A stretch of DNA of 41,624 nt from a virus (IMGVR_UViG_3300032893_000126:1-41624); one strand, 5' to 3'. Shown: positions 1 to 8,092, counted from the stretch's first letter. Translations and numbers: made by a program. The notes: generated by a model from the sequence alone, not told the origin.

Positions 1-130
1 CGTCTTCTGGGAGGGGTCGGGTGTGACATTCTGGATCAGGTTCATAGTCCGAAGCTCGAAGAGAGTTGAGTGTTGAGGCCGAGGCTGGGAACCGGGGTCT
101 GGATCCCGTTGTTCACCTGGCCGAACGCCT
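1..130. repeat. Terminal direct repeat, left copy
   Basis: These 130 bases recur at 41495-41624 in the same orientation with one mismatch (G at 127, A at 41621). The copy contains the last codons of the 42-845 gene and the first codons of the gene that starts at 41539. This shows the contig closes into a circle of about 41,494 bp. It may be an assembly overlap of a circularly permuted genome rather than a true fixed terminal repeat. Confidence 0.95.
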
Positions 131-845
131 GGGAGAATAGCCGCCCCTGGAAGGACTGTCCGATCCCAGGAGTGTTCGCGGTGACTGCGGTTCGGATCAT
201 CTTGAACGTGACTTCAAAGTCCGTGATCACGTTCGTCTCGGCGTCCTGGATCGCCCGAAGCGTCTTGATCGCCATGCTGGAGAACCGCCCCCAGGGCGTC
301 TGAACGGTGAACAGCGTCCTCGCCTGCCAGTACCCGTAAAAGAGCTGGAAGCACTGCTGCTGCTTCGTCTGGGTGCCGTTCCCGAAGATCGACGACCACG
401 AGGAGACGGCGGAGTTCACCGCGTTGTTCCCGACCTGATAGAGCTGGAAGGCCTCGTTGTAAGCCAGGAGCGCCGTCGCCGAGAGGACCGGCGTGTAGGC
501 ACTGATCACCGTCAACTTATCGGCGATCGCTTGGAGCGGAGCGAGTCCTGCTGGAGCGATGTCGTTCAGCTCACCGATGAATCCGTGGGTCGTGACGACC
601 TCTGGGCGGAGGGTGACCTGGTCCTGGATCGCGGTATTGTCCTCGATGTAATGATCGGTGATGTCACTCTCAAGAGTGAGGGTCTGCTCGCCCTCGTAAT
701 GGAACAGGATTGTCGGCGGGAGCTGCCCAGTCTTATTCGCGTTCATCGGCTGGTAGCCGGTGTTCTCGTTAGGCGTGACGAGGATCAGGTTCGAGAGAGC
801 GGTCGCGGCGGTTGTTAGAGGTGCGAGGGAGGATAGGTTTGGCAT
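42..845 (-). CDS. Tail/baseplate hub-associated protein after the tape measure
   Basis: This 267-aa protein lies directly downstream of the tape measure gene; its GGGGAG ribosome site is inside the end of that gene. In contractile-tail phages this slot usually holds a hub or tail-initiation component (Mu gp43/gp44 region, DUF6046-like), and that is the basis of the call. The N-terminus is Ala/Thr-rich and the middle (roughly 70-210) has a mixed alpha/beta look with no catalytic motif. The stop overlaps the next gene start (ATGA) across the circle join. Residue 240 is Ala here and Val in the partial right-hand copy, so this position differs between the two ends. The family assignment is by position and moderate. 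Confidence 0.6.
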   Translation of the reverse strand: MPNLSSLAPLTTAATALSNLILVTPNENTGYQPMNANKTGQLPPTILFHYEGEQTLTLESDITDHYIEDNTAIQDQVTLRPEVVTTHGFIGELNDIAPAGLAPLQAIADKLTVISAYTPVLSATALLAYNEAFQLYQVGNNAVNSAVSSWSSIFGNGTQTKQQQCFQLFYGYWQARTLFTVQTPWGRFSSMAIKTLRAIQDAETNVITDFEVTFKMIRTAVTANTPGIGQSFQGRLFSQAFGQVNNGIQTPVPSLGLNTQLSSSFGL

Positions 846-1973
846 TTAGCTCCCCTGCACTTTCGCGGGATTCTGCTTGACGAACTCCCCGGCCGCCTTC
901 TTGAGGGAGTCGGCGGTCTTCTTCGGGGCGTGGTCCGGGTTCTGGAAGATGACGGTCTGATTGACCGTGTTCGAGGTCGTCGACCCTGCGGGTGGCACGG
1001 CAGGCGCGGAAGGCTCGACACCACGATAGCTGGTGTCCCAGATCGGCTTGACGGCCCCGAGCTTCTGGTCGGGCGTTTCCTTGTGCTCCGGGGTCAGGAT
1101 GCCCTTGAACCACTCCCAAGCCTTCTTCTCGTAGTGAGTTTCTCCTGCCCAGGTCCCAGGCTTCGCCTCGATCGCCTCTGCCCCGAGGTTCAAGGCGGAC
1201 GAAAGCTTGTCGAAGATCTTCCACTTCTCGGCGATCCGCTCGATCGCTTCAGCGAGCCGGATCACGGCGGTCGTGATTTTCGTGATGTCGTTGACGAGCT
1301 GGACGCCGTGCTTCGCGTTGAAATGCCCGAAGGCCATCTCGATCGTCGCTCCGAGGTTTTTCCACGCGACGTTCGCCTTGTCGAGCTGTCCGATCTCCCC
1401 TGAGCTATACGTCGGAGCTTTCGCGAATACTTCCGGGCGGAAAGCATTCCGCTGCATCGCTGCGATCGCTCCCTCCGAGAGTCCGAAGGACTTGAGCATC
1501 GTCTGTGCGACGTCCTTCGGGAGCTTCTGGGCAGCCTCCTGTAGCTTACCCATGACGTAGAACGTGTCGCGCATCTGCTTCGGATCGAAGTCCTTGACGA
1601 CCTTCGAGAGGATCGCGAGACCCTCTGGCGCCCCCTTGTTGAGGAGGATGTTCGTGACGGTGTTCTGGACTCCCTTGAGTGAGGACAGGAGGTCGTCGCC
1701 GGATTCCCCGGCCTGGCGCGCTGCGTACTGCCATTGCTGGAGCGTCTGGGCTGATAGACCCGTGAGAGCTGTGAAGTTCGTCAGACCCGTTCCTGCGGCC
1801 CCTGACTGGGCGCCGAGCCTCTCGAGCCCGTAGAGAGCGCCTAGAATCGCTGCCTTCGCCTCGATCGACATGCTCTTGACCTCGCCGAGGCCCTTCTGGA
1901 CGCTCGCGAGGGATCCGACGGTCCGCTCCGATCCCTTGATCCCGAGGTTGAGGTAGAGGTCGCCGACGTTCAT
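846..1973 (-). CDS. Tail tape measure protein (short)
   Basis: The 375-aa protein begins with the MNVGDLYLNLGIKGSE type of N-terminus common in tape measure proteins and then shows Ala/Gly/Leu-rich helical segments. A hydrophobic region lies around residues 215-250 and a Pro/Ser/Thr linker around 315-340. It follows the tube gene and the frameshifted chaperone pair, the standard position. It is short for the class. At about 1.5 angstrom per residue it would specify a tail near 55-60 nm, which is inference. Its ATG overlaps the stop of the frameshifted chaperone (ATGA), so translation is coupled. Confidence 0.85.
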   Translation of the reverse strand: MNVGDLYLNLGIKGSERTVGSLASVQKGLGEVKSMSIEAKAAILGALYGLERLGAQSGAAGTGLTNFTALTGLSAQTLQQWQYAARQAGESGDDLLSSLKGVQNTVTNILLNKGAPEGLAILSKVVKDFDPKQMRDTFYVMGKLQEAAQKLPKDVAQTMLKSFGLSEGAIAAMQRNAFRPEVFAKAPTYSSGEIGQLDKANVAWKNLGATIEMAFGHFNAKHGVQLVNDITKITTAVIRLAEAIERIAEKWKIFDKLSSALNLGAEAIEAKPGTWAGETHYEKKAWEWFKGILTPEHKETPDQKLGAVKPIWDTSYRGVEPSAPAVPPAGSTTSNTVNQTVIFQNPDHAPKKTADSLKKAAGEFVKQNPAKVQGS

Positions 1974-2541
1974 CGGTTCAGCTCCAGGTAGGCGGCTTCA
2001 TAGTCCGAGCAGAACTCCTCGTAGGCGATCGCCTGGAGGACAGTCCTGGCGTCGAGCTCCCGGGCCTCCGCTATGCTGCGGGCGTACCCGAGCTTGCAGA
2101 TTCTGAAGTGAATGAGGAGGTCGTCGTCGGCTGCCTCGATGCGCGGACGCTTTCGAGCGTCTCCAGTGCTTGAGACCACACGGCATAGAGGCTTTTCACG
2201 AAAGGGCCGATGTTCTCCTCTGCCACCTCCATGCAGACGGTGACGTAGTCCTGACGGTTCTTGACGGGCTCGAATGAGTCCTTGTCGATCTTGAGATCCC
2301 CGTTCCCGGAGTTGTAGATGCACCTCTGAAAGCAGACCCATAGGCACCTCTCGATCTTCTCAGACGCGAAGCCGGAAACAAGGGCATCCTTCAGGAGCCT
2401 GGGGATCTCGACCCCGGACCCCAGGTCGACGCGCTTGGATTCCTCGAGGACGGCCTGGTAGAGCGCCTTCGCGTCCGAGAACGGAGCGGGAGCGACCTTG
2501 AGGACCGCTCCGCTCGGCAGTTTGACTTCCCGAAACTCCAT
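1970..2541 (-). CDS. Tail assembly chaperone, -1 frameshift product (gpG-T type)
   Basis: The second frame (about 2200 down to 1970) has no good independent start but encodes a plausible helical C-terminal domain that includes ADDDLLIHFRICKLG and ends in YEAAYLELNR. It is in the -1 frame relative to the 2071-2541 gene. A slip at CCCTTTC (2200-2206) would join 114 residues of the first frame to 76 of the second, giving about 190 aa. In lambda and most long-tailed phages the shorter G protein and the G-T fusion are both made by such slippage and load the tape measure during tail assembly. The frame relation is visible; use of this exact slip site is inferred. Confidence 0.75.
2071..2541 (-). 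CDS. Tail assembly chaperone (gpG type)
   Basis: The 156-aa protein starts at an ATG preceded by AAGGAG and sits between tail tube and tape measure, the canonical chaperone slot. The first 115 residues look folded (MEFREVKLPSGAVLKVAP beta start, then helices). The end is a Ser/Thr/Ala-rich tail, as expected for a C-terminus that is replaced in the frameshift product. It probably binds the tape measure and recruits tube subunits. Confidence 0.8.
   Translation of the reverse strand: MEFREVKLPSGAVLKVAPAPFSDAKALYQAVLEESKRVDLGSGVEIPRLLKDALVSGFASEKIERCLWVCFQRCIYNSGNGDLKIDKDSFEPVKNRQDYVTVCMEVAEENIGPFVKSLYAVWSQALETLESVRASRQPTTTSSFTSESASSGTPAA
2200..2206 (-). promoter_or_regulatory. Putative -1 ribosomal slip site CCCTTTC
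   Basis: Read on the minus strand in the chaperone frame this is C CCT TTC, an exact X XXY YYZ heptamer. Slipping back one base re-pairs CCC and TTT and opens the frame that ends at 1970. I see no second canonical heptamer further down the overlap, although a non-canonical slip closer to 2140 cannot be excluded. Confidence 0.6.
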
Positions 2542-2551
2542 TGCTTACTCC

Positions 2552-3007
2552 TTAGGTCAAGACCCTTGGTGCATTTGAGAACTTGATCGTGTACATCGCG
2601 ATCGACTGTTCCGTCTCGCCCTCGGCGCTGGACTTGCCTTCGGGGATCTTCGTAAAGACCCCTCCAGACATGATGTAGGTGTCCGAGGTGATGTTCCCCT
2701 TGCCGTCGCCGATCTTCTTGATGAACTGGCCGATCAGGAGGACCGTTCCGGCGAAGTTGAGCTGCTGCTGGGTGAGGAGGTTGTTCAGGAACTGGTCGTC
2801 CTGAGATCCCCTGAGAACCCGGATCTTCACCTCGCACTGGCGGCCCGTGGTGTTGAACCCGTAGATCGAGTTTCCGTTTTTGCCGGTCTTGACGTTCGCG
2901 ATGTCGTTCGGGAAGGTCAGCTCGACGTAGTTCTGATCGGCGAGCCCGGTGAAAACATAGTTGTTGATCGAGATCGTGTCCTGACCGGACAGAGCAATCT
3001 GTGACAT
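2552..3007 (-). CDS. Tail tube protein
   Basis: This 151-aa protein follows the sheath gene by 12 bp with an AAGGAG site before its ATG. Its pattern (an N-terminal strand with NYVFTGLADQNYVELTFPND, then GKNGNSIYGFN and EVKIRVLRGSQDD) matches the DUF3277-type tube proteins of sheath-bearing phages. Polymerised rings would form the inner tube through which DNA passes. Size and gene order fit well. Confidence 0.8.
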   Translation of the reverse strand: MSQIALSGQDTISINNYVFTGLADQNYVELTFPNDIANVKTGKNGNSIYGFNTTGRQCEVKIRVLRGSQDDQFLNNLLTQQQLNFAGTVLLIGQFIKKIGDGKGNITSDTYIMSGGVFTKIPEGKSSAEGETEQSIAMYTIKFSNAPRVLT

Positions 3008-3019
3008 TCGTCAGTCTCC

Positions 3020-4765
3020 TTATGCGTTGATGTTCACAATGACCGTTGAACTCTGCACTGCGCCAGCCTGCTTGAGCGCGATCTGCACGAGCGGGGCCTG
3101 TCTCGCGGCGCGGGACGCCTGAGACTGGGACGCCACGGGTACGGAGTAAATGTAGTATCCGCGCTGGGCGACGTTCGCGACGAGCTGGCTCTGGTTTCCG
3201 AAGGTCGTCGAGCTGTTCCACGACCCCGGAGCGCAGTAGGCGTTCGTGACGGCCTGCTCGCAGACCGCGCGGTATGCCCCCTTGAGCCCGTCCATTCCCT
3301 GCTCGGTCTGGGGGATCTTCGTCCCCGTCTGAGCGAGGTAGTTGAACCCTGCGACCTGGAGCGCCCCCTGGAACCAGAGGACGTTGTAGACCTGGTCGAA
3401 GAAGTTGTTCGCTCCGGATGTGAAGACCGCGCTCACGCCCTGGAGACTGACGTAGCAGTCCGCCCCGCAGACGGTGGCCTCGTTCAGGATCGTCTGGGTC
3501 ATGTTCGGATCCGGGGATACCCCGGTAAGGACCTTCAGGTGCATCGTGGTGGTCGTGTTCGATCCGTTGAAGTTCACCGAGAGTCCGAGGCCCGCGTAGG
3601 AGGCGGACATCACGAGGGCGTTCAGAACTCCGCTCGATGAAGTGTCGCCGTAGTAGAGCATCCGGGTCTGGGTGTAGCTCGCCGCCGTGAGGACCGCGAT
3701 CATACCAGTCGTGGCAGTGAGATCGGTCGAGGAGTTCGTCACGAGGAAGAGGATCTTGATCAGTGCCTGGACGACGGCCGCCGCAGCGGTCACGTCCGCG
3801 CTGGGGATGATCTGACCCGTTCCGCAGCTCTCGTTGACGAGGATGCCGAAGTACTGGACCAGGCCCGCCGTCCGGGTGATCGCCGGGCCGAGGGTCTCGC
3901 CAGCGACCGGAGTCGACGGAGTGACCGTGATCGAGGCCGAGCTCGCGTTCTCGAGCGTGTTCGCCGTGACGCCGAAGGTATGTCCTGCCCCGTAAACGCC
4001 GTAGCAGATGATCGTGAGCGCTTCTCCGATGATCGTTCCGACTACCTGGACCTGGGCAAGCCCCGTCATCGCCTGGAGCTTCGTCTGGATCGACGGAGTC
4101 GAGTCGTTCCAGTTGATCGAGGCCGAAGTGTTCGCGTTGTAGGTGATCTCGACCGCTCCGCTCGCAGCGATGTCCGAGAAGGTCAGGGTCTGCTGGGAGA
4201 CCTGAAGGAGGACAATGACGAGCTGTCCGCCCCCAGTGAGGATGTTCGGCTGCTGGGAGAAGACCGCGTTTGCCATCGCGTAGGTCTTGCTCGAGGAGCC
4301 GAAGTCCGTTCCGACAGTGGTGGGAGTGAGGTACTGGGCATATCCCAGGGTTCCGCCGGACCAGCCGGTTGATACGACGGTCGCCGTCGGGGTCACGCCG
4401 AGGGAGTTCGTCCCGAAGGTGATCGCTGGGATCGCGCCGTAGATACCGGGCTGCGTGAGGGTCAGGCCGCCGGCCCCTGTGATCGTCCCGCTGACGACGA
4501 TCTTCGAGCATCCCGATACCGCGTTGATCGCGTTCTGGATCGTCTGGACCGTGGCGTTGTAGGCGATCGACGAAGTTCCGAGGCCTCCGAAGTTGATGAC
4601 GATTCCACCTGTCACGGCCGTTGCCGAGAACGTGATCGTCGCCGAGGCTGCCAGCGGCGCGTCGTCGGTGAAGAGGGCCAGGTTGCTCGTGTTGTAGCTC
4701 CCGACCCCTGGGCTCGCCTGCGAGACCGAGATCGTCACGATATTTGAGAGTGGTAGTTGCGACAT
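3020..4765 (-). CDS. Tail sheath protein (DUF3383-like)
   Basis: This 581-aa protein should form the contractile sheath around the tube. The opening MSQLPLSNIVTISVSQASPG and the C-terminal part from about residue 300 (AITRTAGLVQYFGILVNES, later FNYLAQTGTKIPQT) follow the DUF3383 sheath pattern. Two extra beta-rich inserts appear at about 36-130 and 191-285. Both are Thr/Ser/Ala-rich with an Asn-Ala or NWND core followed by IQT/IQN and GxxxVxVxG. The second is clearly homologous to inserts in the genes at 36537 and 37470, with a 23-nt exact DNA match (4101-4123 versus 37249-37271). The sheath assignment is strong; the role of the inserts is unknown. Confidence 0.85.
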   Translation of the reverse strand: MSQLPLSNIVTISVSQASPGVGSYNTSNLALFTDDAPLAASATITFSATAVTGGIVINFGGLGTSSIAYNATVQTIQNAINAVSGCSKIVVSGTITGAGGLTLTQPGIYGAIPAITFGTNSLGVTPTATVVSTGWSGGTLGYAQYLTPTTVGTDFGSSSKTYAMANAVFSQQPNILTGGGQLVIVLLQVSQQTLTFSDIAASGAVEITYNANTSASINWNDSTPSIQTKLQAMTGLAQVQVVGTIIGEALTIICYGVYGAGHTFGVTANTLENASSASITVTPSTPVAGETLGPAITRTAGLVQYFGILVNESCGTGQIIPSADVTAAAAVVQALIKILFLVTNSSTDLTATTGMIAVLTAASYTQTRMLYYGDTSSSGVLNALVMSASYAGLGLSVNFNGSNTTTTMHLKVLTGVSPDPNMTQTILNEATVCGADCYVSLQGVSAVFTSGANNFFDQVYNVLWFQGALQVAGFNYLAQTGTKIPQTEQGMDGLKGAYRAVCEQAVTNAYCAPGSWNSSTTFGNQSQLVANVAQRGYYIYSVPVASQSQASRAARQAPLVQIALKQAGAVQSSTVIVNINA

Positions 4766-4773
4766 GAGTCCCC

Positions 4774-5526
4774 CTATTGGTTCGTATCGACAGTGACGGT
4801 TGAAAACGTATTAAAGTACGGCGTCGCCTGCGTGTTATTGACCGCGTACTGCATGTTGACTGAAATCTTGTACCGATAGGGTATAGCAGCCCCGTCGATT
4901 TGGGAAAGGTTCACGAACCGCGACGACGGCGGGATCCGCCCGATCAGGAACCCGTTGGCCTCCTGCTGGGCCTGGGCGTAGTCGCTCATCAGCGCGAGGA
5001 CGACGAACTCCTTGCGGTCCCTGGCCTCGGCGTCGCGGCTGATCACGTCGATGTCGATCGTCGCCATGACGTTGACGCTCTGAACGGAGTTCCCGCTCGA
5101 GTCGTGGACGGTGTTGTTCGCGAAGGGCTTGCAGGTCGGGACGGAGACGGCGACGTACATCCCCGAGTCCGTGGGCTGCATGATCTTCTGGTCCCAGAGG
5201 TAGACCCTGCCTGCCGGGAGGTCGATATTCTCTTCGAGGTAGGTCTGAATGATGTCGCAGAAGAGGAGGAGCGGGCCTCCGACGAGGATCGTCGAGGTCG
5301 CCTTCAGGCCCGCGTGGTCGGTGACCAGGACCGTGTCGATCAGGGCTTGTGGAGAGGACCCCACCGACGATGGAGCGGTGTACAGGCCGGTCGAGGAGCT
5401 GATCGTTCCACCGGCACCGTTGGGGAGGACGGAATAAGTATAAGGCGACGATCCCCCCGTGGCAGCGAAAGAGGAGGTCAATCCGGGTCCGACCGCAGTG
5501 AGGGTCTGGCTGAGGAGGAGGCTCAT
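4774..5526 (-). CDS. Tail terminator/neck protein with N-terminal Ig-like domain
   Basis: The frame is open further upstream, but the chosen ATG at 5526 overlaps the preceding stop (ATGA) and gives 250 aa. Residues 1-85 resemble a bacterial Ig-like fold (GGSSPYTYSVLPNGAGG, then STGLYTAP). Residues 88-250 carry the typical terminator pattern: LFCDIIQTYLEENIDLPAG, a VDVISRDAEA-like segment and YRYKISVNMQYAV. This protein would cap the tube and sheath and join tail to head. The Ig-like addition recurs in the head decoration and baseplate proteins of this genome. Confidence 0.7.
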   Translation of the reverse strand: MSLLLSQTLTAVGPGLTSSFAATGGSSPYTYSVLPNGAGGTISSSTGLYTAPSSVGSSPQALIDTVLVTDHAGLKATSTILVGGPLLLFCDIIQTYLEENIDLPAGRVYLWDQKIMQPTDSGMYVAVSVPTCKPFANNTVHDSSGNSVQSVNVMATIDIDVISRDAEARDRKEFVVLALMSDYAQAQQEANGFLIGRIPPSSRFVNLSQIDGAAIPYRYKISVNMQYAVNNTQATPYFNTFSTVTVDTNQ

Positions 5527-5918
5527 GGGCCGCTCCCGAGCCAGTCTTGGACACAGTGGTACTCGACGAACCCGTAAAGGGCGTAGTCCTTCCGGGACAT
5601 GACGCGGGTCTGGACCCCGTTCCACTGGACGACATCATCGACCTGGAGCGTGAGCACCGGCTCAGCGTAAAGAGTGAACCACGTCCAGGCGCGCTGGCCC
5701 TCGGACTTCAAGAAGAGCTGGCGCTCCGTATAAGGTTGTATAAGGCCACGGAAGTTGATCTTCGCCCCGGTCTCGACGACCTGGAAGCCCTCCAGGGTCT
5801 TCGTCAGCTTCTCGAAGACCATGGGCTGGAAGTAGTCCTGCATGGCCCCGGAGACGTCCGGGAGGGAGCCGGACTGGAGATTCAGCGGGACGGCAGAGGC
5901 GTTCCGGATCGTGCTCAT
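5523..5918 (-). CDS. Head-tail connector/neck protein
   Basis: The 131-aa protein is between the gp10-like and terminator genes and is coupled to both by ATGA overlaps. The pattern QDYFQPMVFEKLTKT..VVETG followed by RQLFLKSEGQRAWTWF and DDVVQWNGVQTRVM matches a family repeatedly found at this position in Mu-like and Bcep781-like myoviruses. It is predicted to be a small mixed-fold connector or tail-completion subunit. No enzymatic motif is visible. Confidence 0.6.
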   Translation of the reverse strand: MSTIRNASAVPLNLQSGSLPDVSGAMQDYFQPMVFEKLTKTLEGFQVVETGAKINFRGLIQPYTERQLFLKSEGQRAWTWFTLYAEPVLTLQVDDVVQWNGVQTRVMSRKDYALYGFVEYHCVQDWLGSGP

Positions 5919-6409
5919 CCGTTGAACCTCTTTCGGATGTCGCCCTCGACGTCAGAGAGGATGGAGTTCCGTAGCTGGGTCGTGTCGACGAGTAACTGGC
6001 CCGCGTTGTTCGTGTAATCGGGATTCTTCCATGCGGGCCACTTACCGTTCCCGCCGGTGTTGAAGGCGTCAGCGATGCAGGCCTCGGCGGAAATTGCGAC
6101 TCGGTTCATCCAAGGGATCACCGAGCCCTGCTTGAGTACCTCGGCGAGGGCGTCCTTGTCAAAGAGCTGCGCGCTCTCCATCTCCTTCTCGAGGTTCTCG
6201 GAGACGGGGACGCGGAGGAAGGACCGTTGCGGGAGCTTGCTCGTCCCGAACTCGTGGGCCGCTCCGACCTCGGCGTTCGTCGGTCCGTCCCTTCGGGCGT
6301 TGTTGTCCCCGATGATCCCGACTCTGGCGACGGGGGGCTTCGCCTTAAGCGCCTTGAGGAGCTGCTCCAATCCCTTGACGTTGTAGGTCTCGATCGCGTC
6401 GTCGCTCAC
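5915..6409 (-). CDS. HK97 gp10-like neck/tail completion protein
   Basis: This 164-aa protein begins at a GTG that overlaps the stop of a 25-codon ORF. It contains VGIIGDNNARRDGPTNAEVG followed by AHEFGTSKLPQRSFLR, the signature of gp10-like neck proteins (AxxHEFG and PxRSFLR). These subunits sit at the head-tail interface. The C-terminal half is helical and ends DIRKRFNG. Confidence 0.75.
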   Translation of the reverse strand: MSDDAIETYNVKGLEQLLKALKAKPPVARVGIIGDNNARRDGPTNAEVGAAHEFGTSKLPQRSFLRVPVSENLEKEMESAQLFDKDALAEVLKQGSVIPWMNRVAISAEACIADAFNTGGNGKWPAWKNPDYTNNAGQLLVDTTQLRNSILSDVEGDIRKRFNG

Positions 6410-6483
6410 GGGTAGACGCCTCCCGGATAGATGCAGATCCCGAAGAGGATCAGGATCGCGAAGAGGACGAAGAAGAGCCTCAT
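6406..6483 (-). CDS. 25-aa hydrophobic microprotein
   Basis: The frame is ATG AGG CTC ... CCG TGA. It starts with an ATGA overlap on the stop of the 6480-6914 gene and ends with a GTGA overlap on the start of the 5915-6409 gene. The peptide MRLFFVLFAILILFGICIY followed by PGGVYP is a single membrane span with one basic residue at the N-terminus. Perfect coupling at both ends, with no other frame using the gap, argues that it is translated. Function is unknown. The Cys at residue 17 does not fit a consensus lipobox. Confidence 0.55.
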   Translation of the reverse strand: MRLFFVLFAILILFGICIYPGGVYP

Positions 6484-6914
6484 GAATGGGTCCCTCCGCA
6501 GACGGAGAAGACCTGGCCGGTCAGCGCCGGGAGGATCATCTGGAGGTACATCGCCCCGTAGTTCGTCTTGGTCAGGAGCATCAGCTCCGGGTTGTCGATG
6601 ATCCGCTGGGGGATCTGGAACCCTTCGGAGACGGCACCGACTGACTTATTATTCTGAGCCCAGTTGAACTGGCCAGACATCCCCTGGGAGCTGGCGCGGA
6701 TCGAGAGCACCATGAGATGGGCGGTCAGGTAGAGGTACCCGAGGGTGAACGAGGTCTGGTCTGGGAAGAGGCCCTGGTTGATCTGGTACCCTGCGAGGTT
6801 GATGGCGTTCAGGATGTCCTGGTCGATGATCGCGACGTTCGGATCCGTCCCGTAAGGGAAGTCCCTCACGAACTGGGCCTTGAAGTCGGAGATCGCTGGG
6901 ACGTTGTAAGCCAT
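6480..6914 (-). CDS. DUF4054-like head completion protein
   Basis: The 144-aa protein has the DUF4054 layout: a FKAQFVRDFPYGT start, a helical DQDILNAINLAG segment, LYLTAHLMVLSIRASSQG, then an SVGAVSEGFQIP segment. Members lie just after the major capsid gene and act as adaptor or head-completion proteins. It is the first gene after a capsid terminator hairpin, and its RBS AGAGG overlaps the end of the hairpin tail. Confidence 0.75.
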   Translation of the reverse strand: MAYNVPAISDFKAQFVRDFPYGTDPNVAIIDQDILNAINLAGYQINQGLFPDQTSFTLGYLYLTAHLMVLSIRASSQGMSGQFNWAQNNKSVGAVSEGFQIPQRIIDNPELMLLTKTNYGAMYLQMILPALTGQVFSVCGGTHS

Positions 6915-6933
6915 TGGGTCCTCTTTATAAGAA

Positions 6934-6960
6934 CGCCCGAGGAATCGTGTCCCTCGGGCG
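6934..6960 (-). terminator. Stem-loop terminator after the major capsid gene
   Basis: The arms CGCCCGAGG and CCTCGGGCG (9 bp, perfect) flank a 9-nt loop. On the minus strand the stem is followed by TTCTTATAA. It lies between the capsid stop and the DUF4054 gene. The T-run is short, so partial termination that lowers downstream transcription relative to capsid is the likely effect. Confidence 0.65.
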
Positions 6961-6982
6961 CTCTAGGAGATCCGAGGGACGC

Positions 6983-8062
6983 TCAGTAACCCATGTAGTA
7001 CATTTCGAGCGGCCGATAGGCGAGGACGCCCGTGAACTGACCGTAACCGGCGTTCTGGAACTGGAAGTTATCCAGCGAGTTCGCCAGGGTGTTGGTGTAG
7101 TCCAGCGGGATGTCCATGCGGACGGACGACTCGTCGTACTTCAGTAGGGTGTAGAGCCCGGTCGCAGCGAAGCTCGGGAGAGCGCCGCCAGCGTTCGAGG
7201 CCGACGCGTAAGCGAGCGGCAGGATCTTGAAGTTCTTGTTCCGGCACATGACCTGGAACCCCTCCTCGAGGAGCTGGAGATTCGACTTCACCGGGAACTG
7301 AGGAGACGTCTGAGCGGCCAAGCCGTTGTAGTCGTCTTCCGGGATGATGAAGTGGGTCGGCCATGCGGTGTAGTTACAGTTCTGGCGATACTTCTTGATC
7401 ACCGTCTGCTGGAACGTCGCCATGTTCGTGTAAGACAGGCCCGAGAGGAGCGCCGTGATCGTGGTCGTGTCCTGGGTGACGCCGGCCTGGTTCAGGAGGC
7501 CCAGGCAGGAACCGCCCGTGCCGTTCTGACCGCGAGCGCCGAGGAACGCGACGCGCTGGATGCCGAGGTCCCAGTTCGTCTTGCGTGCCTTTTCCTTCTC
7601 AGCGACGAGGTCCCAGTTGCCGGACTTCGCGGCGAGCTCGAGGTCGAAGATGTTCCAACCGATGCCCTTGGCCCAGTTGTTGACCTTGATGTTCAGCGCG
7701 TCGACCGCAGCGTCGGCCTGTGAGAGCCGGTCGCCGTTGGAGCCGGTGTTCACGATGCCGGACTCGAAGATATCCGCTGCCTGGAACGAGCGGTAGGTCG
7801 TCAAGTTCGATGACCAAGTGCCCTCGCCGACCTTGATCGGGAGGTAGTCGGCCGGAGCGATCTCGAAGAACTTCTGCTCGGAGATCTTCTTGACGATCGT
7901 GGTGAGGGTCGTGATGTTCACCTCGTATCCGAGGGAGTTGCCGAAACGCGCGTTCATCACGCGCTGCCAATAGTCGGCGATCGCCTTTTCCTTCTTGTTG
8001 AGGACGATCGGCTCGCCCTTGCTGTTCGTGATGACAGGCTGCCTGAGTCTTTTGAGAGACAT
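6983..8062 (-). CDS. Major capsid protein (DUF2184-like)
   Basis: This 359-aa protein has the right size, position and pattern for a HK97-fold capsid protein of the DUF2184 kind. The N-terminal arm includes EKAIADYWQRVMNARFGNSL, followed by an EIAPADYLPIKVGEG segment and an E-loop-like TWSSNLTTYRSFQAADIFES. The end is GQFTGVLAYRPLEMYYMGY. The ATG has AAAGGA upstream, and a strong stem-loop follows the stop. It should be the most abundant virion protein. Confidence 0.85.
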   Translation of the reverse strand: MSLKRLRQPVITNSKGEPIVLNKKEKAIADYWQRVMNARFGNSLGYEVNITTLTTIVKKISEQKFFEIAPADYLPIKVGEGTWSSNLTTYRSFQAADIFESGIVNTGSNGDRLSQADAAVDALNIKVNNWAKGIGWNIFDLELAAKSGNWDLVAEKEKARKTNWDLGIQRVAFLGARGQNGTGGSCLGLLNQAGVTQDTTTITALLSGLSYTNMATFQQTVIKKYRQNCNYTAWPTHFIIPEDDYNGLAAQTSPQFPVKSNLQLLEEGFQVMCRNKNFKILPLAYASASNAGGALPSFAATGLYTLLKYDESSVRMDIPLDYTNTLANSLDNFQFQNAGYGQFTGVLAYRPLEMYYMGY

Positions 8063-8092
8063 GATCTGTGTTCCTTTCCTGTTCTTGAGAAC

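Noticed and set aside
2391-4511. 706-codon open frame on the minus strand in another phase of the sheath and tube genes
   Set aside because: It is very Arg/Asp/Pro/His-rich, spans two recognised genes and the gap between them, and is a typical shadow of GC-rich coding DNA.
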